64,000 bases of DNA from Luidia sarsii (lineage: Eukaryota > Echinodermata > Asteroidea > Paxillosida > Luidiidae): contig OX465103.1 of NCBI GenBank assembly GCA_949987565.1, positions 10,367,149 through 10,431,148 of the forward strand, given 5' to 3'. A program made the translations under genes and the position numbers. Below are positions 22,101-37,800 of this stretch, piece by piece. Positions within the stretch are counted from its first letter, which is position 1; every line of letters starts with the position of its first letter. Below the pieces are notes generated by a model. It saw only the letters and a program-made list of their open reading frames with translations, ran no database searches and was not told where the DNA came from.

Positions 22101-24041
22101 AAAATTGAAATTTATTCCAATTTCAAAATGTAAATGAACTATTTTTCTACTAGTTTTCAACATGTCAGTATGCTCTGATGGACTGGTGTAGAACCAGTAA
22201 GTAGAATGCACGGGTTCGAGTCACGGAAGTTGCAATTTTTTTTCTCAATTTGTTAATTTTTATTTACTTCATATTTGTCATATTTCATTGTTTTTATCAC
22301 TCAAAGGATGCTTCTGTGATACTTTTATGCTGCATAATTAACCTTATTCAATTCATAATCACCTAGGAGACGCCTTTTTGGCTGTGAAAGACTCTCTGTC
22401 CTTTTCAGTAACCTATAGTTAGTTAATATCTTTGATTGACGTAACAAAGCTGCCGCAATTCATTTATTAATATTTCAGCAATCAAAATATGATAGAAAAA
22501 TTGTATTGAAGTTATTGCGGGACAATTAGAGACGCAATTTTGGCTCTGAAAGGCTCGCAGACCATTTCAGTAACCTATAGTAAGTTGATACCTTTGATTG
22601 ACTTAACAAAGGTGCCGCAATTCATTTATTAATATTTCAGCAATCAAAATATGATAGAAAAATTGTATTGAAGGTATTGCGGGACAATAAGAGACGCAAT
22701 TTTGGCTCTGAAAGGCTCGCAGACCATTACAGTAACCTATAGTAAGTTGATACCTTTGATTGACTTAACAAAGGTGCCGCAATTCATTCATTAATATTTC
22801 AGTTTTAAATATGGGGACAAGAATATGTATTTAAGGTATTGCGGGACAATAGGAATCCATATTTAATCACTTATGGTAATTAGGATACTTTTTAATGAGA
22901 TTTTAAGTTGTCTTTAGTCATTTTTACTAAACAATCAACGGTCTTCACGGTTGTGCAATTACCGGAGTAATTAGCACAATAAAAAATGAAAAATATGTAA
23001 AACAATGGAGAAAAAAAAATTGGGAAAAAAATTGCACATTCCGGATTCGAACCAGTGCTTTCTTTCTATTGGTTCTACGCCGGTCCCCTAGACTGCGCAG
23101 AGTTGTCTTGAACTAAGCAAAAATAAGCGATTGATATGTTGTAATCGGGATACTATTTCTATTTCTTATTGAATTGAAAGAAGTTCTTTGTTTCTGATCA
23201 TTTTGATCGTATTAATTTTGATGCTTCAAATCATTTCAATCAATTCATTTAAAAAATTGAAATTTATTCCAATTTCAAAATGTAAATGAACTATTTTCCT
23301 ACTAGTTTTCAACATGTCAGTATGCTCTGATGGACTGGTGTAGAACCAGTAAGTAGAATGCACGGGTTCGAGTCACGGAAGTTGCAATTTTTTTTCTCAA
23401 TTTATTACTTTTTATTTACTTCATATTTGTCATATTTCATTGTTTTTATCACTCAAAGGATGCTTCTGTGATACTTTTATGCTGCATAATTAACCTTATT
23501 CAATTCATAATCACCTAGGAGACGCCTTTTTGGCTGTGAAAGACTCTCTATCCTTTTCAGTAACCTATAGTTAGTTAATATCTTTGATTGACGTAACAAA
23601 GCTGCCGCAATTCATTTATTAATATTTCAGCAATCTAAATATGATAGAAAAATTGTATTGAAGTTATTGCGGGACAATAAGAGACGCAATTTTGGCTCTG
23701 AAAGGCTCGCAGACCATTTCAGTAACCTATAGTAAGTTGATACCTTTGATTGACTTAACAAAGGTGCCGCAATTCATTTATTAATATTTCAGCAATCAAA
23801 ATATGATAGAAAAATTGTATTGAAGGTATTGCGGGACAATAAGAGACGCAATTTTGGCTCTGAAAGGCTCGCAGACTATTTCAGTAACCTATAGTAAGTT
23901 GATACCTTTGATTGACTTAACAAAGGTGCCGCAATTCATTTATTAATATTTCAACAATCAAAATATGATAGAAAAATTGTATTGAAGGTATTGCGGGACA
24001 ATAAGAGACGCAATTTTGGCTCTAAAAGGCTCGCAGACCAT
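19110..24041. repeat. 4,932-bp tandem block duplication, copy 2
   Basis: Second copy of the block at 14178-19109. Very few differences were seen, for example CATTCATTAAT at about 22786 against CATTTATTAAT in copy 1. The near identity implies a recent event. Confidence 0.88.
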
Positions 24042-27000
24042 TACAGTAACCTATAGTAAGTTGATACCTTTGATTGACTTAACAAAGGTGCCGCAATTCA
24101 TTTATTAATATTTCAGTTTTAAATATGGGGACAAGAATATGTATTTAAGGTGTTGCGGGACAATAGGAATCCATATTTAATCACTTATGGTAATTAGGAT
24201 ACTTTTTAATGAGATTTTAAGTTGTCTTTAGTCAGTTTTACTAAACAATCAACGGTCGTCACGGTTGTGCAATTACCGGAGTAATTAGCGCAATAAAAAA
24301 TGAAAAATATGTAAAACAATGGAGAAAAAAAACATGGGGAAAAAATTGCACATTCCGGATGCGAACCAGTGCTTTCTTTCTACTGGTTCTACGCCGGTCC
24401 CTTAGACTGCGCAGAGTTGTCTTGAACTAAGCAAAAATAAGCGATTGATATGTTGTAATCGGGATACTATTTCTATTTCTTATTGAATTGAAAGAAGTTC
24501 TTTGTTTCTGATCATTTTGATCGTATTCATTTTGATGCTTCAAATCATTTCAATCAATTCATTTAAAAAATTGAAATTTATTCCAATTTCAAAATGTAAA
24601 TGAACTATTTTCCTACTAGTTTTCAACATGTCAGTATGCTCTGATGGACTGGTGTAGAACCAGTAAGTAGAATGCACGGGTTCGAGTCACGGAAGTTGCA
24701 ATTTTTTTTCTCAATTTATTAATTTTTATTTACTTCATATTTGTCATATTTCATTGTTTTTATCACTCAAAGGATGCTTCTGTGATACTTTTATGCTGCA
24801 TAATTAACCTTATTCAATTCATAATCACCTAGGAGACGCCTTTTTGGCTGTGAAAGACTTTCTGTCTTTTCAGTAACCTATAGTTAGTTAATATCTTTGA
24901 TTGACGTAACACAGCTGCCGCAATTCATTTATTAATATTTCAGCAATCTAAATATGATAGAAAAATTGTATTGAAGTTATTGCGGGACAATAAGAGACGC
25001 AATTTTGGCTCTGAAAGGCTCGCAGACCATTTCAGTAACCTATAGTAAGTTGATACCTTTGATTGACTTAACAAAGGTGCCGCAATTCATTTATTAATAT
25101 TTCAGCAATCAAAATATGATAGAAAAATTGTATTGAAGTTATTGCGGGACAATAAGAGACGCAATTTTGGCTCTGAAAGGCTCGCAGACCATTTCAGTAA
25201 CCTATAGTAAGTTGATACCTTTGATTGACTTAACAAAGGTGCCGCAATTCATTTATTAATATTTCAGTTTTAAATATGGGGACAAGAATATGTATTTAAG
25301 GTGTTGCGGGACAATAGGAATCCATATTTAATCACTTATGGTAATTAGGATACTTTTTAATGAGATTTTAAGTTGTCTTTAGTCATTTTTACTAAACAAT
25401 CAACGGTCTTCACGGTTGTGCAATTACCGGAGTAATTAGCACAATAAAAAATGAAAAATATGTAAAACAATGGAGAAAAAAAAATGGGGAAAAAAATTGC
25501 ACATTCCGGATTCGAACCAGTGCTTTCTTTCTACTGGTTCTACGCCGGTCCCCTAGACTGCGCAGAGTTGTCTTGAACTAAGCAAAAATAAGCGATTGAT
25601 ATGTTGTAATCGGGATACTATTTCTATTTCTTATTGAATTGAAAGAAGTTCTTTGTTTCTGATCATTTTGATCGTATTCATTTTGATGCTTCAAATCATT
25701 TCAATCAATTCATTTAAAAAATTGAAATTTATTCCAATTTCAAAATGTAAATGAACTATTTTCCTACTAGTTTTCAACATGTCAGTATGCTCTGATGGAC
25801 TGGTGTAGAACCAGTAAGTAGAATGCACGGGTTCGAGTCACGGAAGTTGCAATTTTTTTTCTCAATTTATTAATTTTTATTTACTTCATATTTGTCATAT
25901 TTCATTGTTTTTATCACTCAAAGGATGCTTCTGTGATACTTTTATGCTGCATAATTAACCTTATTCAATTCATAATCACCTAGGAGACGCCTTTTTGGCT
26001 GTGAAAGACTTTCTGTCTTTTCAGTAACCTATAGTTAGTTAATATCTTTGATTGACGTAACAAAGCTGCCGCAATTCATTTATTAATATTTCAGCAATCT
26101 AAATATGATAGAAAAATTGTATTGAAGTTATTGCGGGACAATAAGAGACGCAATTTTGGCTCTGAAAGGCTCGCAGACCATTTCAGTAACCTATAGTAAG
26201 TTGATACCTTTGATTGACTTAACAACGGTGCCGCAATTCATTTATTAATATTTCAGCAATCAAAATATGATAGAAAAATTGTATTGAAGGTATTGCGGGA
26301 CAATAAGAGACGCAATTTTGGCTCTGAAAGGCTCGCAGACCATTACAGTGACCTATAGTAAGTTGATACCTTTGATTGACTTAACAAAGGTGCCGCAATT
26401 CATTTATTAATATTTCAGTTTTAAATATGGGGACAAGAATATGTATTTCAGGTGTTGCGGGACAATAGGAATCCATATTTAATCACTTATGGTAATTAGG
26501 ATACTTTTTAATGAGATTTTAAGTTGTCTTTAGTCATTTTTACTAAACAATCAACGGTCTTCACGGTTGTGCAATTACCGGAGTAATTAGCACAATAAAA
26601 AATGAAAAATATGTAAAACAATGGAGAAAAAAAAATGGGGAAAAAAATTGCACATTCCGGATTCGAACCAGTGCTTTCTTTCTACTGGTTCTACGCCGGT
26701 CCCCTAGACTGCGCAGAGTTGTCTTGAACTAAGCAAAAATAAGCGATTGATATGTTGTAATCGGGATACTATTTCTATTTCTTATTGAATTGAAAGAAGT
26801 TCTTTGTTTCTGATCATTTTGATCGGATTCATTTTGATGCTTCAAATCATTTCAATCAATTCATTTAAAAAATTGAAATTTATTCCAATTTCAAAATGTA
26901 AATGAACTATTTTCCTACTAGTTTTCAACATGTCAGTGTGCTCTGATGGACTGGTGTAGAACCAGTAAGTAGAATGCACGGGTTCGAGTCACGGATGTTG

Positions 27001-29875
27001 CATTTTTTTTCTCAATTTATTAATTTTTATTTTCTTCATATTTGTCATATTTCATTGTTTTTATCACTCAAAGGATGCTTCTGTGATACTTTTATGCTGC
27101 ATAATTAACCTTATTTAATTCATAATCACCTAGGAGACGCCATTTTGGCTGTGAAAGACTCTCTGTCCTTTTCAGTAACCTATAGTAAGTTAATATCTTT
27201 GATTGACGTAACAAAGCTGCCGCAATTCATTTATTAATATTTCAGCAATCAAAATATGATAGAAAAATTGTATTGAAGGTATTGCGGGACAATAAGAGAC
27301 GCAATTTTGGCTCTGAAAGGCTCGCAGACAATTTCAGTAACCTATAGTAAGTTGATACCTTTGATTGACTTAACAAAGGTGCCGCAATTCATTTATTAAT
27401 ATTTCAGCAATCAAAATATGATAGAAAAATTGTATTGAAGGTATCGCGGGACGATAAGAGACGCAATTCTGGCTCTGAAAGGCTCGCAGACCATTTCAGT
27501 AACCTATAGTAAGTTGATACCTTTGATTGACTTAACAAAGGTGCCGCAATTCATTTATTAATATTTCAGCAATCAAAATATGATAGAAAAATTGTATTGA
27601 AGGTATTGCGGGACAATAAGAGACGCAATTTTGGCTCTGAAAGGCTCGCAGACCATTTCAGTAACCTCTAGTAAGTTGATACCTTTGATTGACTTAACAA
27701 AGGTGCCGCAATTCATTTATTAATATTTCAGTTTTAAATATGGGGACAAGAATATGTATTGAAGGTGTTACGGGACAATAGGAATCCATATTTAATCACT
27801 TATGGTAATTAGGATACTTTTTAATGAGATTTTAAGTTGTCTTTAGTCATTTTTACTAAACAATCAACGGTCGTCACGGTTGTGCAATTACCGGAGTAAT
27901 TAGCACAACAAAAAATGAAAAATATGTAAAACAATGGAGAAAAAAAAATGGGGAAAAAAATTGCACATTCCGGATTCGAACCAGTGCTTTCTTTCTACTG
28001 GTTCTACGCCGGTCCCTTAGACTGCGCAGAGTTGTCTTGAACTAATCAAAAATAAGCGATTGATATGTTGTAATCGGGATACTATTTCTATTTCTTATTG
28101 AATTGAAAGAAGTTCTTTGTTTCTGATCATTTTGATCGTATTCATTTTGATGCTTCAAATCATTTCAATCAATTCATTTAAAAAATTGAAATTTATTCCA
28201 ATTTCAAAATGTAAATGAACTATTTTCCTACTAGTTTTCAACATGTCAGTGTGCTCTGATGGACTGGTGTAGAACCAGTAAGTAGAATGCACGGGTTCGA
28301 GTCACGGATGTTGCATTTTTTTCCTCAATTTATTAATTTTTATTTTCTTCATATTTGTCATATTTCATTGTTTTTATCACTCAAAGGATGCTTCTGTGAT
28401 ACTTTTATGCTGCATAATTAACCTTATTTGATTCATAATCACCTAGGAGACGCCATTTTCGCTGTGAAAAACTCTCTGTCCTTTTCAGTAACCTATAGTA
28501 AGTTAATATCTTTGATTGACGTAACAAAGCTGCCGCAATTCATTTATTAATATTTCAGCAATCAAAATATGAAAGAAAAATTGTATTGAAGGTATTGCGG
28601 GACAATAAGAGACGCAATTTTGGCTCTGAAAGGCTCGCAGACAATTTCAGTAACCTATAGTAAGTTGATACCTTTGATTGACTTAACAAAGGTGCCGCAA
28701 TTCATTTATTAATATTTCAGCAATCAAAATATGATAGAAAAATTGTATTGAAGGTATTGCGGGACAATAAGAGACGCAATTTTGGCTCTGAAAGGCTCGC
28801 AGACTATTTCAGTAACCTATAGTAAGTTGATACCTTTGATTGACTTAACAAAGGTGCCGCAATTCATTTATTAATATTTCAACAATCAAAATATGATAGA
28901 AAAATTGTATTGAAGGTATTGCGGGACAATAAGAGACGCAATTTTGGCTCTAAAAGGCTCGCAGACCATTACAGTAACCTATAGTAAGTTGATACCTTTG
29001 ATTGACTTAACAAAGGTGCCGCAATTCATTTATTAATATTTCAGTTTTAAATATGGGGACAAGAATATGTATTTAAGGTGTTGCGGGACAATAGGAATCC
29101 ATATTTAATCACTTATGGTAATTAGGATACTTTTTAATGAGATTTTAAGTTGTCTTTAGTCAGTTTTACTAAACAATCAACGGTCGTCACGGTTGTGCAA
29201 TTACCGGAGTAATTAGCGCAATAAAAAATGAAAAATATGTAAAACAATGGAGAAAAAAAACATGGGGAAAAAATTGCACATTCCGGATGCGAACCAGTGC
29301 TTTCTTTCTACTGGTTCTACGCCGGTCCCTTAGACTGCGCAGAGTTGTCTTGAACTAAGCAAAAATAAGCGATTGATATGTTGTAATCGGGATACTATTT
29401 CTATTTCTTATTGAATTGAAAGAAGTTCTTTGTTTCTGATCATTTTGATCGTATTCATTTTGATGCTTCAAATCATTTCAATCAATTCATTTAAAAAATT
29501 GAAATTTATTCCAATTTCAAAATGTAAATGAACTATTTTCCTACTAGTTTTCAACATGTCAGTATGCTCTGATGGACTGGTGTAGAACCAGTAAGTAGAA
29601 TGCACGGGTTCGAGTCACGGAAGTTGCAATTTTTTTTCTCAATTTATTAATTTTTATTTACTTCATATTTGTCATATTTCATTGTTTTTATCACTCAAAG
29701 GATGCTTCTGTGATACTTTTATGCTGCATAATTAACCTTATTCAATTCATAATCACCTAGGAGACGCCTTTTTGGCTGTGAAAGACTTTCTGTCTTTTCA
29801 GTAACCTATAGTTAGTTAATATCTTTGATTGACGTAACAAAGCTGCCGCAATTCATTTATTAATATTTCAGCAAT

Positions 29876-32800
29876 CAAAATATGAAAGAAAAATTGTATT
29901 GAAGGTATTGCGGGACAATAAGAGACGCAATTTTGGCTCTGAAAGGCTCGCAGACAATTTCAGTAACCTATAGTAAGTTGATACCTTTGATTGACTTAAC
30001 AAAGGTGCCGCAATTCATTTATTAATATTTCAGCAATCAAAATATGATAGAAAAATTGTATTGAAGGTATTGCGGGACAATAAGAGACGCAATTTTGGCT
30101 CTGAAAGGCTCGCAGACTATTTCAGTAACCTATAGTAAGTTGATACCTTTGATTGACTTAACAAAGGTGCCGCAATTCATTTATTAATATTTCAACAATC
30201 AAAATATGATAGAAAAATTGTATTGAAGGTATTGCGGGACAATAAGAGACGCAATTTTGGCTCTAAAAGGCTCGCAGACCATTACAGTAACCTATAGTAA
30301 GTTGATACCTTTGATTGACTTAACAAAGGTGCCGCAATTCATTTATTAATATTTCAGTTTTAAATATGGGGACAAGAATATGTATTTAAGGTGTTGCGGG
30401 ACAATAGGAATCCATATTTAATCACTTATGGTAATTAGGATACTTTTTAATGAGATTTTAAGTTGTCTTTAGTCAGTTTTACTAAACAATCAACGGTCGT
30501 CACGGTTGTGCAATTACCGGAGTAATTAGCGCAATAAAAAATGAAAAATATGTAAAACAATGGAGAAAAAAAACATGGGGAAAAAATTGCACATTCCGGA
30601 TGCGAACCAGTGCTTTCTTTCTACTGGTTCTACGCCGGTCCCTTAGACTGCGCAGAGTTGTCTTGAACTAAGCAAAAATAAGCGATTGATATGTTGTAAT
30701 CGGGATACTATTTCTATTTCTTATTGAATTGAAAGAAGTTCTTTGTTTCTGATCATTTTGATCGTATTCATTTTGATGCTTCAAATCATTTCAATCAATT
30801 CATTTAAAAAATTGAAATTTATTCCAATTTCAAAATGTAAATGAACTATTTTCCTACTAGTTTTCAACATGTCAGTATGCTCTGATGGACTGGTGTAGAA
30901 CCAGTAAGTAGAATGCACGGGTTCGAGTCACGGAAGTTGCAATTTTTTTTCTCAATTTATTAATTTTTATTTACTTCATATTTGTCATATTTCATTGTTT
31001 TTATCACTCAAAGGATGCTTCTGTGATACTTTTATGCTGCATAATTAACCTTATTCAATTCATAATCACCTAGGAGACGCCTTTTTGGCTGTGAAAGACT
31101 TTCTGTCTTTTCAGTAACCTATAGTTAGTTAATATCTTTGATTGACGTAACACAGCTGCCGCAATTCATTTATTAATATTTCAGCAATCTAAATATGATA
31201 GAAAAATTGTATTGAAGTTATTGCGGGACAATAAGAGACGCAATTTTGGCTCTGAAAGGCTCGCAGACCATTTCAGTAACCTATAGTAAGTTGATACCTT
31301 TGATTGACTTAACAAAGGTGCCGCAATTCATTTATTAATATTTCAGCAATCAAAATATGATAGAAAAATTGTATTGAAGTTATTGCGGGACAATAAGAGA
31401 CGCAATTTTGGCTCTGAAAGGCTCGCAGACCATTTCAGTAACCTATAGTAAGTTGATACCTTTGATTGACTTAACAAAGGTGCCGCAATTCATTTATTAA
31501 TATTTCAGTTTTAAATATGGGGACAAGAATATGTATTTAAGGTGTTGCGGGACAATAGGAATCCATATTTAATCACTTATGGTAATTAGGATACTTTTTA
31601 ATGAGATTTTAAGTTGTCTTTAGTCATTTTTACTAAACAATCAACGGTCTTCACGGTTGTGCAATTACCGGAGTAATTAGCACAATAAAAAATGAAAAAT
31701 ATGTAAAACAATGGAGAAAAAAAAATGGGGAAAAAAATTGCACATTCCGGATTCGAACCAGTGCTTTCTTTCTACTGGTTCTACGCCGGTCCCCTAGACT
31801 GCGCAGAGTTGTCTTGAACTAAGCAAAAATAAGCGATTGATATGTTGTAATCGGGATACTATTTCTATTTCTTATTGAATTGAAAGAAGTTCTTTGTTTC
31901 TGATCATTTTGATCGTATTAATTTTGATGCTTCAAATCATTTCAATCAATTCATTTAAAAAATTGAAATTTATTCCAATTTCAAAATGTAAATGAACTAT
32001 TTTCCTACTAGTTTTCAACATGTCAGTATGCTCTGATGGACTGGTGTAGAACCAGTAAGTAGAATGCACGGGTTCGAGTCACGGAAGTTGCAATTTTTTT
32101 TCTCAATTTATTAATTTTTATTTACTTCATATTTGTCATATTTCATTGTTTTTATCACTCAAAGGATGCTTCTGTGATACTTTTATGCTGCATAATTAAC
32201 CTTATTCAATTCATAATCACCTAGGAGACGCCTTTTTGGCTGTGAAAGACTTTCTGTCTTTTCAGTAACCTATAGTTAGTTAATATCTTTGATTGACGTA
32301 ACAAAGCTGCCGCAATTCATTTATTAATATTTCAGCAATCAAAATATGATAGAAAAATTGTATTGAAGGTATTGCGGGACAATAAGAGACGCAATTTTGG
32401 CTCTGAAAGGCTCGCAGACAATTTCAGTAACCTATAGTAAGTTGATACCTTTGATTGACTTAACAAAGGTGCCGCAATTCATTTATTAATATTTCAGCAA
32501 TCAAAATATGATAGAAAAATTGTATTGAAGGTATTGCGGGACAATAAGAGACGCAATTTTGGCTCTGAAAGGCTCGCAGACTATTTCAGTAACCTATAGT
32601 AAGTTGATACCTTTGATTGACTTAACAAAGGTGCCGCAATTCATTTATTAATATTTCAACAATCAAAATATGATAGAAAAATTGTATTGAAGGTATTGCG
32701 GGACAATAAGAGACGCAATTTTGGCTCTAAAAGGCTCGCAGACCATTACAGTAACCTATAGTAAGTTGATACCTTTGATTGACTTAACAAAGGTGCCGCA

Positions 32801-34803
32801 ATTCATTTATTAATATTTCAGTTTTAAATATGGGGACAAGAATATGTATTTAAGGTGTTGCGGGACAATAGGAATCCATATTTAATCACTTATGGTAATT
32901 AGGATACTTTTTAATGAGATTTTAAGTTGTCTTTAGTCAGTTTTACTAAACAATCAACGGTCGTCACGGTTGTGCAATTACCGGAGTAATTAGCGCAATA
33001 AAAAATGAAAAATATGTAAAACAATGGAGAAAAAAAACATGGGGAAAAAATTGCACATTCCGGATGCGAACCAGTGCTTTCTTTCTACTGGTTCTACGCC
33101 GGTCCCTTAGACTGCGCAGAGTTGTCTTGAACTAAGCAAAAATAAGCGATTGATATGTTGTAATCGGGATACTATTTCTATTTCTTATTGAATTGAAAGA
33201 AGTTCTTTGTTTCTGATCATTTTGATCGTATTCATTTTGATGCTTCAAATCATTTCAATCAATTCATTTAAAAAATTGAAATTTATTCCAATTTCAAAAT
33301 GTAAATGAACTATTTTCCTACTAGTTTTCAACATGTCAGTATGCTCTGATGGACTGGTGTAGAACCAGTAAGTAGAATGCACGGGTTCGAGTCACGGAAG
33401 TTGCAATTTTTTTTCTCAATTTATTAATTTTTATTTACTTCATATTTGTCATATTTCATTGTTTTTATCACTCAAAGGATGCTTCTGTGATACTTTTATG
33501 CTGCATAATTAACCTTATTCAATTCATAATCACCTAGGAGACGCCTTTTTGGCTGTGAAAGACTTTCTGTCTTTTCAGTAACCTATAGTTAGTTAATATC
33601 TTTGATTGACGTAACACAGCTGCCGCAATTCATTTATTAATATTTCAGCAATCTAAATATGATAGAAAAATTGTATTGAAGTTATTGCGGGACAATAAGA
33701 GACGCAATTTTGGCTCTGAAAGGCTCGCAGACCATTTCAGTAACCTATAGTAAGTTGATACCTTTGATTGACTTAACAAAGGTGCCGCAATTCATTTATT
33801 AATATTTCAGCAATCAAAATATGATAGAAAAATTGTATTGAAGTTATTGCGGGACAATAAGAGACGCAATTTTGGCTCTGAAAGGCTCGCAGACCATTTC
33901 AGTAACCTATAGTAAGTTGATACCTTTGATTGACTTAACAAAGGTGCCGCAATTCATTTATTAATATTTCAGTTTTAAATATGGGGACAAGAATATGTAT
34001 TTAAGGTGTTGCGGGACAATAGGAATCCATATTTAATCACTTATGGTAATTAGGATACTTTTTAATGAGATTTTAAGTTGTCTTTAGTCATTTTTACTAA
34101 ACAATCAACGGTCTTCACGGTTGTGCAATTACCGGAGTAATTAGCACAATAAAAAATGAAAAATATGTAAAACAATGGAGAAAAAAAAATGGGGAAAAAA
34201 ATTGCACATTCCGGATTCGAACCAGTGCTTTCTTTCTACTGGTTCTACGCCGGTCCCCTAGACTGCGCAGAGTTGTCTTGAACTAAGCAAAAATAAGCGA
34301 TTGATATGTTGTAATCGGGATACTATTTCTATTTCTTATTGAATTGAAAGAAGTTCTTTGTTTCTGATCATTTTGATCGTATTAATTTTGATGCTTCAAA
34401 TCATTTCAATCAATTCATTTAAAAAATTGAAATTTATTCCAATTTCAAAATGTAAATGAACTATTTTCCTACTAGTTTTCAACATGTCAGTATGCTCTGA
34501 TGGACTGGTGTAGAACCAGTAAGTAGAATGCACGGGTTCGAGTCACGGAAGTTGCAATTTTTTTTCTCAATTTATTAATTTTTATTTACTTCATATTTGT
34601 CATATTTCATTGTTTTTATCACTCAAAGGATGCTTCTGTGATACTTTTATGCTGCATAATTAACCTTATTCAATTCATAATCACCTAGGAGACGCCTTTT
34701 TGGCTGTGAAAGACTTTCTGTCTTTTCAGTAACCTATAGTTAGTTAATATCTTTGATTGACGTAACAAAGCTGCCGCAATTCATTTATTAATATTTCAGC
34801 AAT
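29876..34803. repeat. 2,464-bp tandem block duplication (29876-32339 and 32340-34803)
   Basis: Cores 30588 and 31739 match cores 33052 and 34203 at a constant offset of 2,464 bp. They share the GATGCGAACC B-box variant in the first core, the ATTAATTTTGATG variant in the second and the GTAACACAGCTGCC monomer (about 31146 and 33610). Outside these limits the monomers diverge. Confidence 0.8.
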
Positions 34804-37800
34804 CTAAATATGATAGAAAAATTGTATTGAAGTTATTGCGGGACAATAAGAGACGCAATTTTGGCTCTGAAAGGCTCGCAGACCATTTCAGTAACCTATA
34901 GTAAGTTGATACCTTTGATTGACTTAACAAAGGTGCCGCAATTCATTTATTAATATTTCAGCAATCAAAATATGATAGAAAAATTGTATTGAAGGTATTG
35001 CGGGACAATAAGAGACGCAATTTTGGCTCTGAAAGGCTCGCAGACCATTACAGTAACCTATAGTAAGTTGATACCTTTGATTGACTTAACAAAGGTGCCG
35101 CAATTCATTTATTAATATTTCAGTTTTAAATATGGGGACAAGAATATGTATTTCAGGTGTTGCGGGACAATAGGAATCCATATTTAATCACTTATGGTAA
35201 TTAGGATACTTTTTAATGAGATTTTAAGTTGTCTTTAGTCATTTTTACTAAACAATCAACGGTCTTCACGGTTGTGCAATTACCGGAGTAATTAGCACAA
35301 TAAAAAATGAAAAATATGTAAAACAATGGAGAAAAAAAAATGGGGAAAAAAATTGCACATTCCGGATTCGAACCAGTGCTTTCTTTCTACTGGTTCTACG
35401 CCGGTCCCCTAGACTGCGCAGAGTTGTCTTGAACTAAGCAAAAATAAGCGATTGATATGTTGTAATCGGGATACTATTTCTATTTCTTATTGAATTGAAA
35501 GAAGTTCTTTGTTTCTGATCATTTTGATCGGATTCATTTTGATGCTTCAAATCATTTCAATCAATTCATTTAAAAAATTGAAATTTATTCCAATTTCAAA
35601 ATGTAAATGAACTATTTTCCTACTAGTTTTCAACATGTCAGTGTGCTCTGATGGACTGGTGTAGAACCAGTAAGTAGAATGCACGGGTTCGAGTCACGGA
35701 TGTTGCATTTTTTTTCTCAATTTATTAATTTTTATTTTCTTCATATTTGTCATATTTCATTGTTTTTATCACTCAAAGGATGCTTCTGTGATACTTTTAT
35801 GCTGCATAATTAACCTTATTTAATTCATAATCACCTAGGAGACGCCATTTTGGCTGTGAAAGACTCTCTGTCCTTTTCAGTAACCTATAGTAAGTTAATA
35901 TCTTTGATTGACGTAACAAAGCTGCCGCAATTCATTTATTAATATTTCAGCAATCAAAATATGATAGAAAAATTGTATTGAAGGTATTGCGGGACAATAA
36001 GAGACGCAATTTTGGCTCTGAAAGGCTCGCAGACAATTTCAGTAACCTATAGTAAGTTGATACCTTTGATTGACTTAACAAAGGTGCCGCAATTCATTTA
36101 TTAATATTTCAGCAATCAAAATATGATAGAAAAATTGTATTGAAGGTATTGCGGGACAATAAGAGACGCAATTTTGGCTCTGAAAGGCTCGCAGACCATT
36201 ACAGTAACCTATAGTAAGTTGATACCTTTGATTGACGTAACAAAGGTGCCGCAATTCATTTATTAATATTTCAGCAATCAAAATATGATAGAAAAATTGT
36301 ATTGAAGTTATTGCGGGACAATAAGAGACGCAATTTTGGCTCTGAAAGGCTCGCAGACCATTTCAGTGACCTATAGTAAGTTGATACCTTTGATTGACTT
36401 AACAAAGGTGCCGCAATTCATTTATTAATATTTCAGTTTTAAATATGGGGACAAGAATATGTATTGAAGGTGTTACGGGACAATAGGAATCCATATTTAA
36501 TCACTTATGGTAATTAGGATACTTTTTAATGAGATTTTAAGTTGTCTTTAGTCATTTTTACTAAACAATCAACGGTCGTCACGGTTGTGCAATTACCGGA
36601 GTAATTAGCGCAATAAAAAATGAAAAATATGTAAAACAATGGAGAAAAAAAACATGGGGAAAAAATTGCACATTCCGGATGCGAACCAGTGCTTTCTTTC
36701 TACTGGTTCTACGCCGGTCCCTTAGACTGCGCAGAGTTGTCTTGAACTAAGCAAAAATAAGCGATTGATATGTTGTAATCGGGATACTATTTCTATTTCT
36801 TATTGAATTGAAAGAAGTTCTTTGTTTCTGATCATTTTGATCGGATTCATTTTGATGCTTCAAATCATTTCAATCAATTCATTTAAAAAATTGAAATTTA
36901 TTCCAATTTCAAAATGTAAATGAACTATTTTCCTACTAGTTTTCAACATGTCAGTGTGCTCTGATGGACTGGTGTAGAACCAGTAAGTAGAATGCACGGG
37001 TTCGAGTCACGGATGTTACAATTTTTTTCTCAATTTATTAATTTTTATTTTCTTCATATTTGTCATATTTCATTGTTTTTATCACTCAAAGGATGCTTCT
37101 GTGATACTTTTATGCTGCATAATTAACCTTATTCAATTTATAATCACCTAGGAGACCACATTTTGTCTGTGAAAGACTCTCTGTCCTTTTCAGTAACCTA
37201 TAGTAAGTTAATATCTTTGATTGACGTAACAAAGCTGCCGCAATTCATTTATTAATATTTCAGCAATCAAAATATGATAGAAAAATTGTATTGAAGGTAT
37301 TGCGGGACAATAAGAGACGCAATTTTGGCTCTGAAAGGCTCGCAGACAATTTCAGTAACCTATAGTAAGTTGATACCTTTGATTGACTTAACAAAGGTGC
37401 CGCAGTTCATTTATTAATATTTCAGCAATCAAAATATGATAGAAAAATTGTATTGAAGGTATTGCGGGACGATAAGAGACGCAATTCTGGCTCTGAAAGG
37501 CTCGCAGACCATTTCAGTAACCTATAGTAAGTTGATACCTTTGATTGACTTAACAAAGGTGCCGCAATTCATTTATTAATATTTCAGCAATCAAAATATG
37601 ATAGAAAAATTGTATTGAAGGTATTGCGGGACAATAAGAGACGCAATTTTGGCTCTGAAAGGCTCGCAGACCATTTCAGTAACCTCTAGTAAGTTGATAC
37701 CTTTGATTGACTTAACAAAGGTGCCGCAATTCATTTATTAATATTTCAGTTTTAAATATGGGGACAAGAATATGTATTGAAGGTGTTACGGGACAATAGG

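Noticed and set aside
36075..36281. Minus-strand 68-codon frame with an internally repeated peptide
   Set aside because: It is two copies of the 162-bp monomer read in an open frame. Neighbouring monomers have stops in the same frame.
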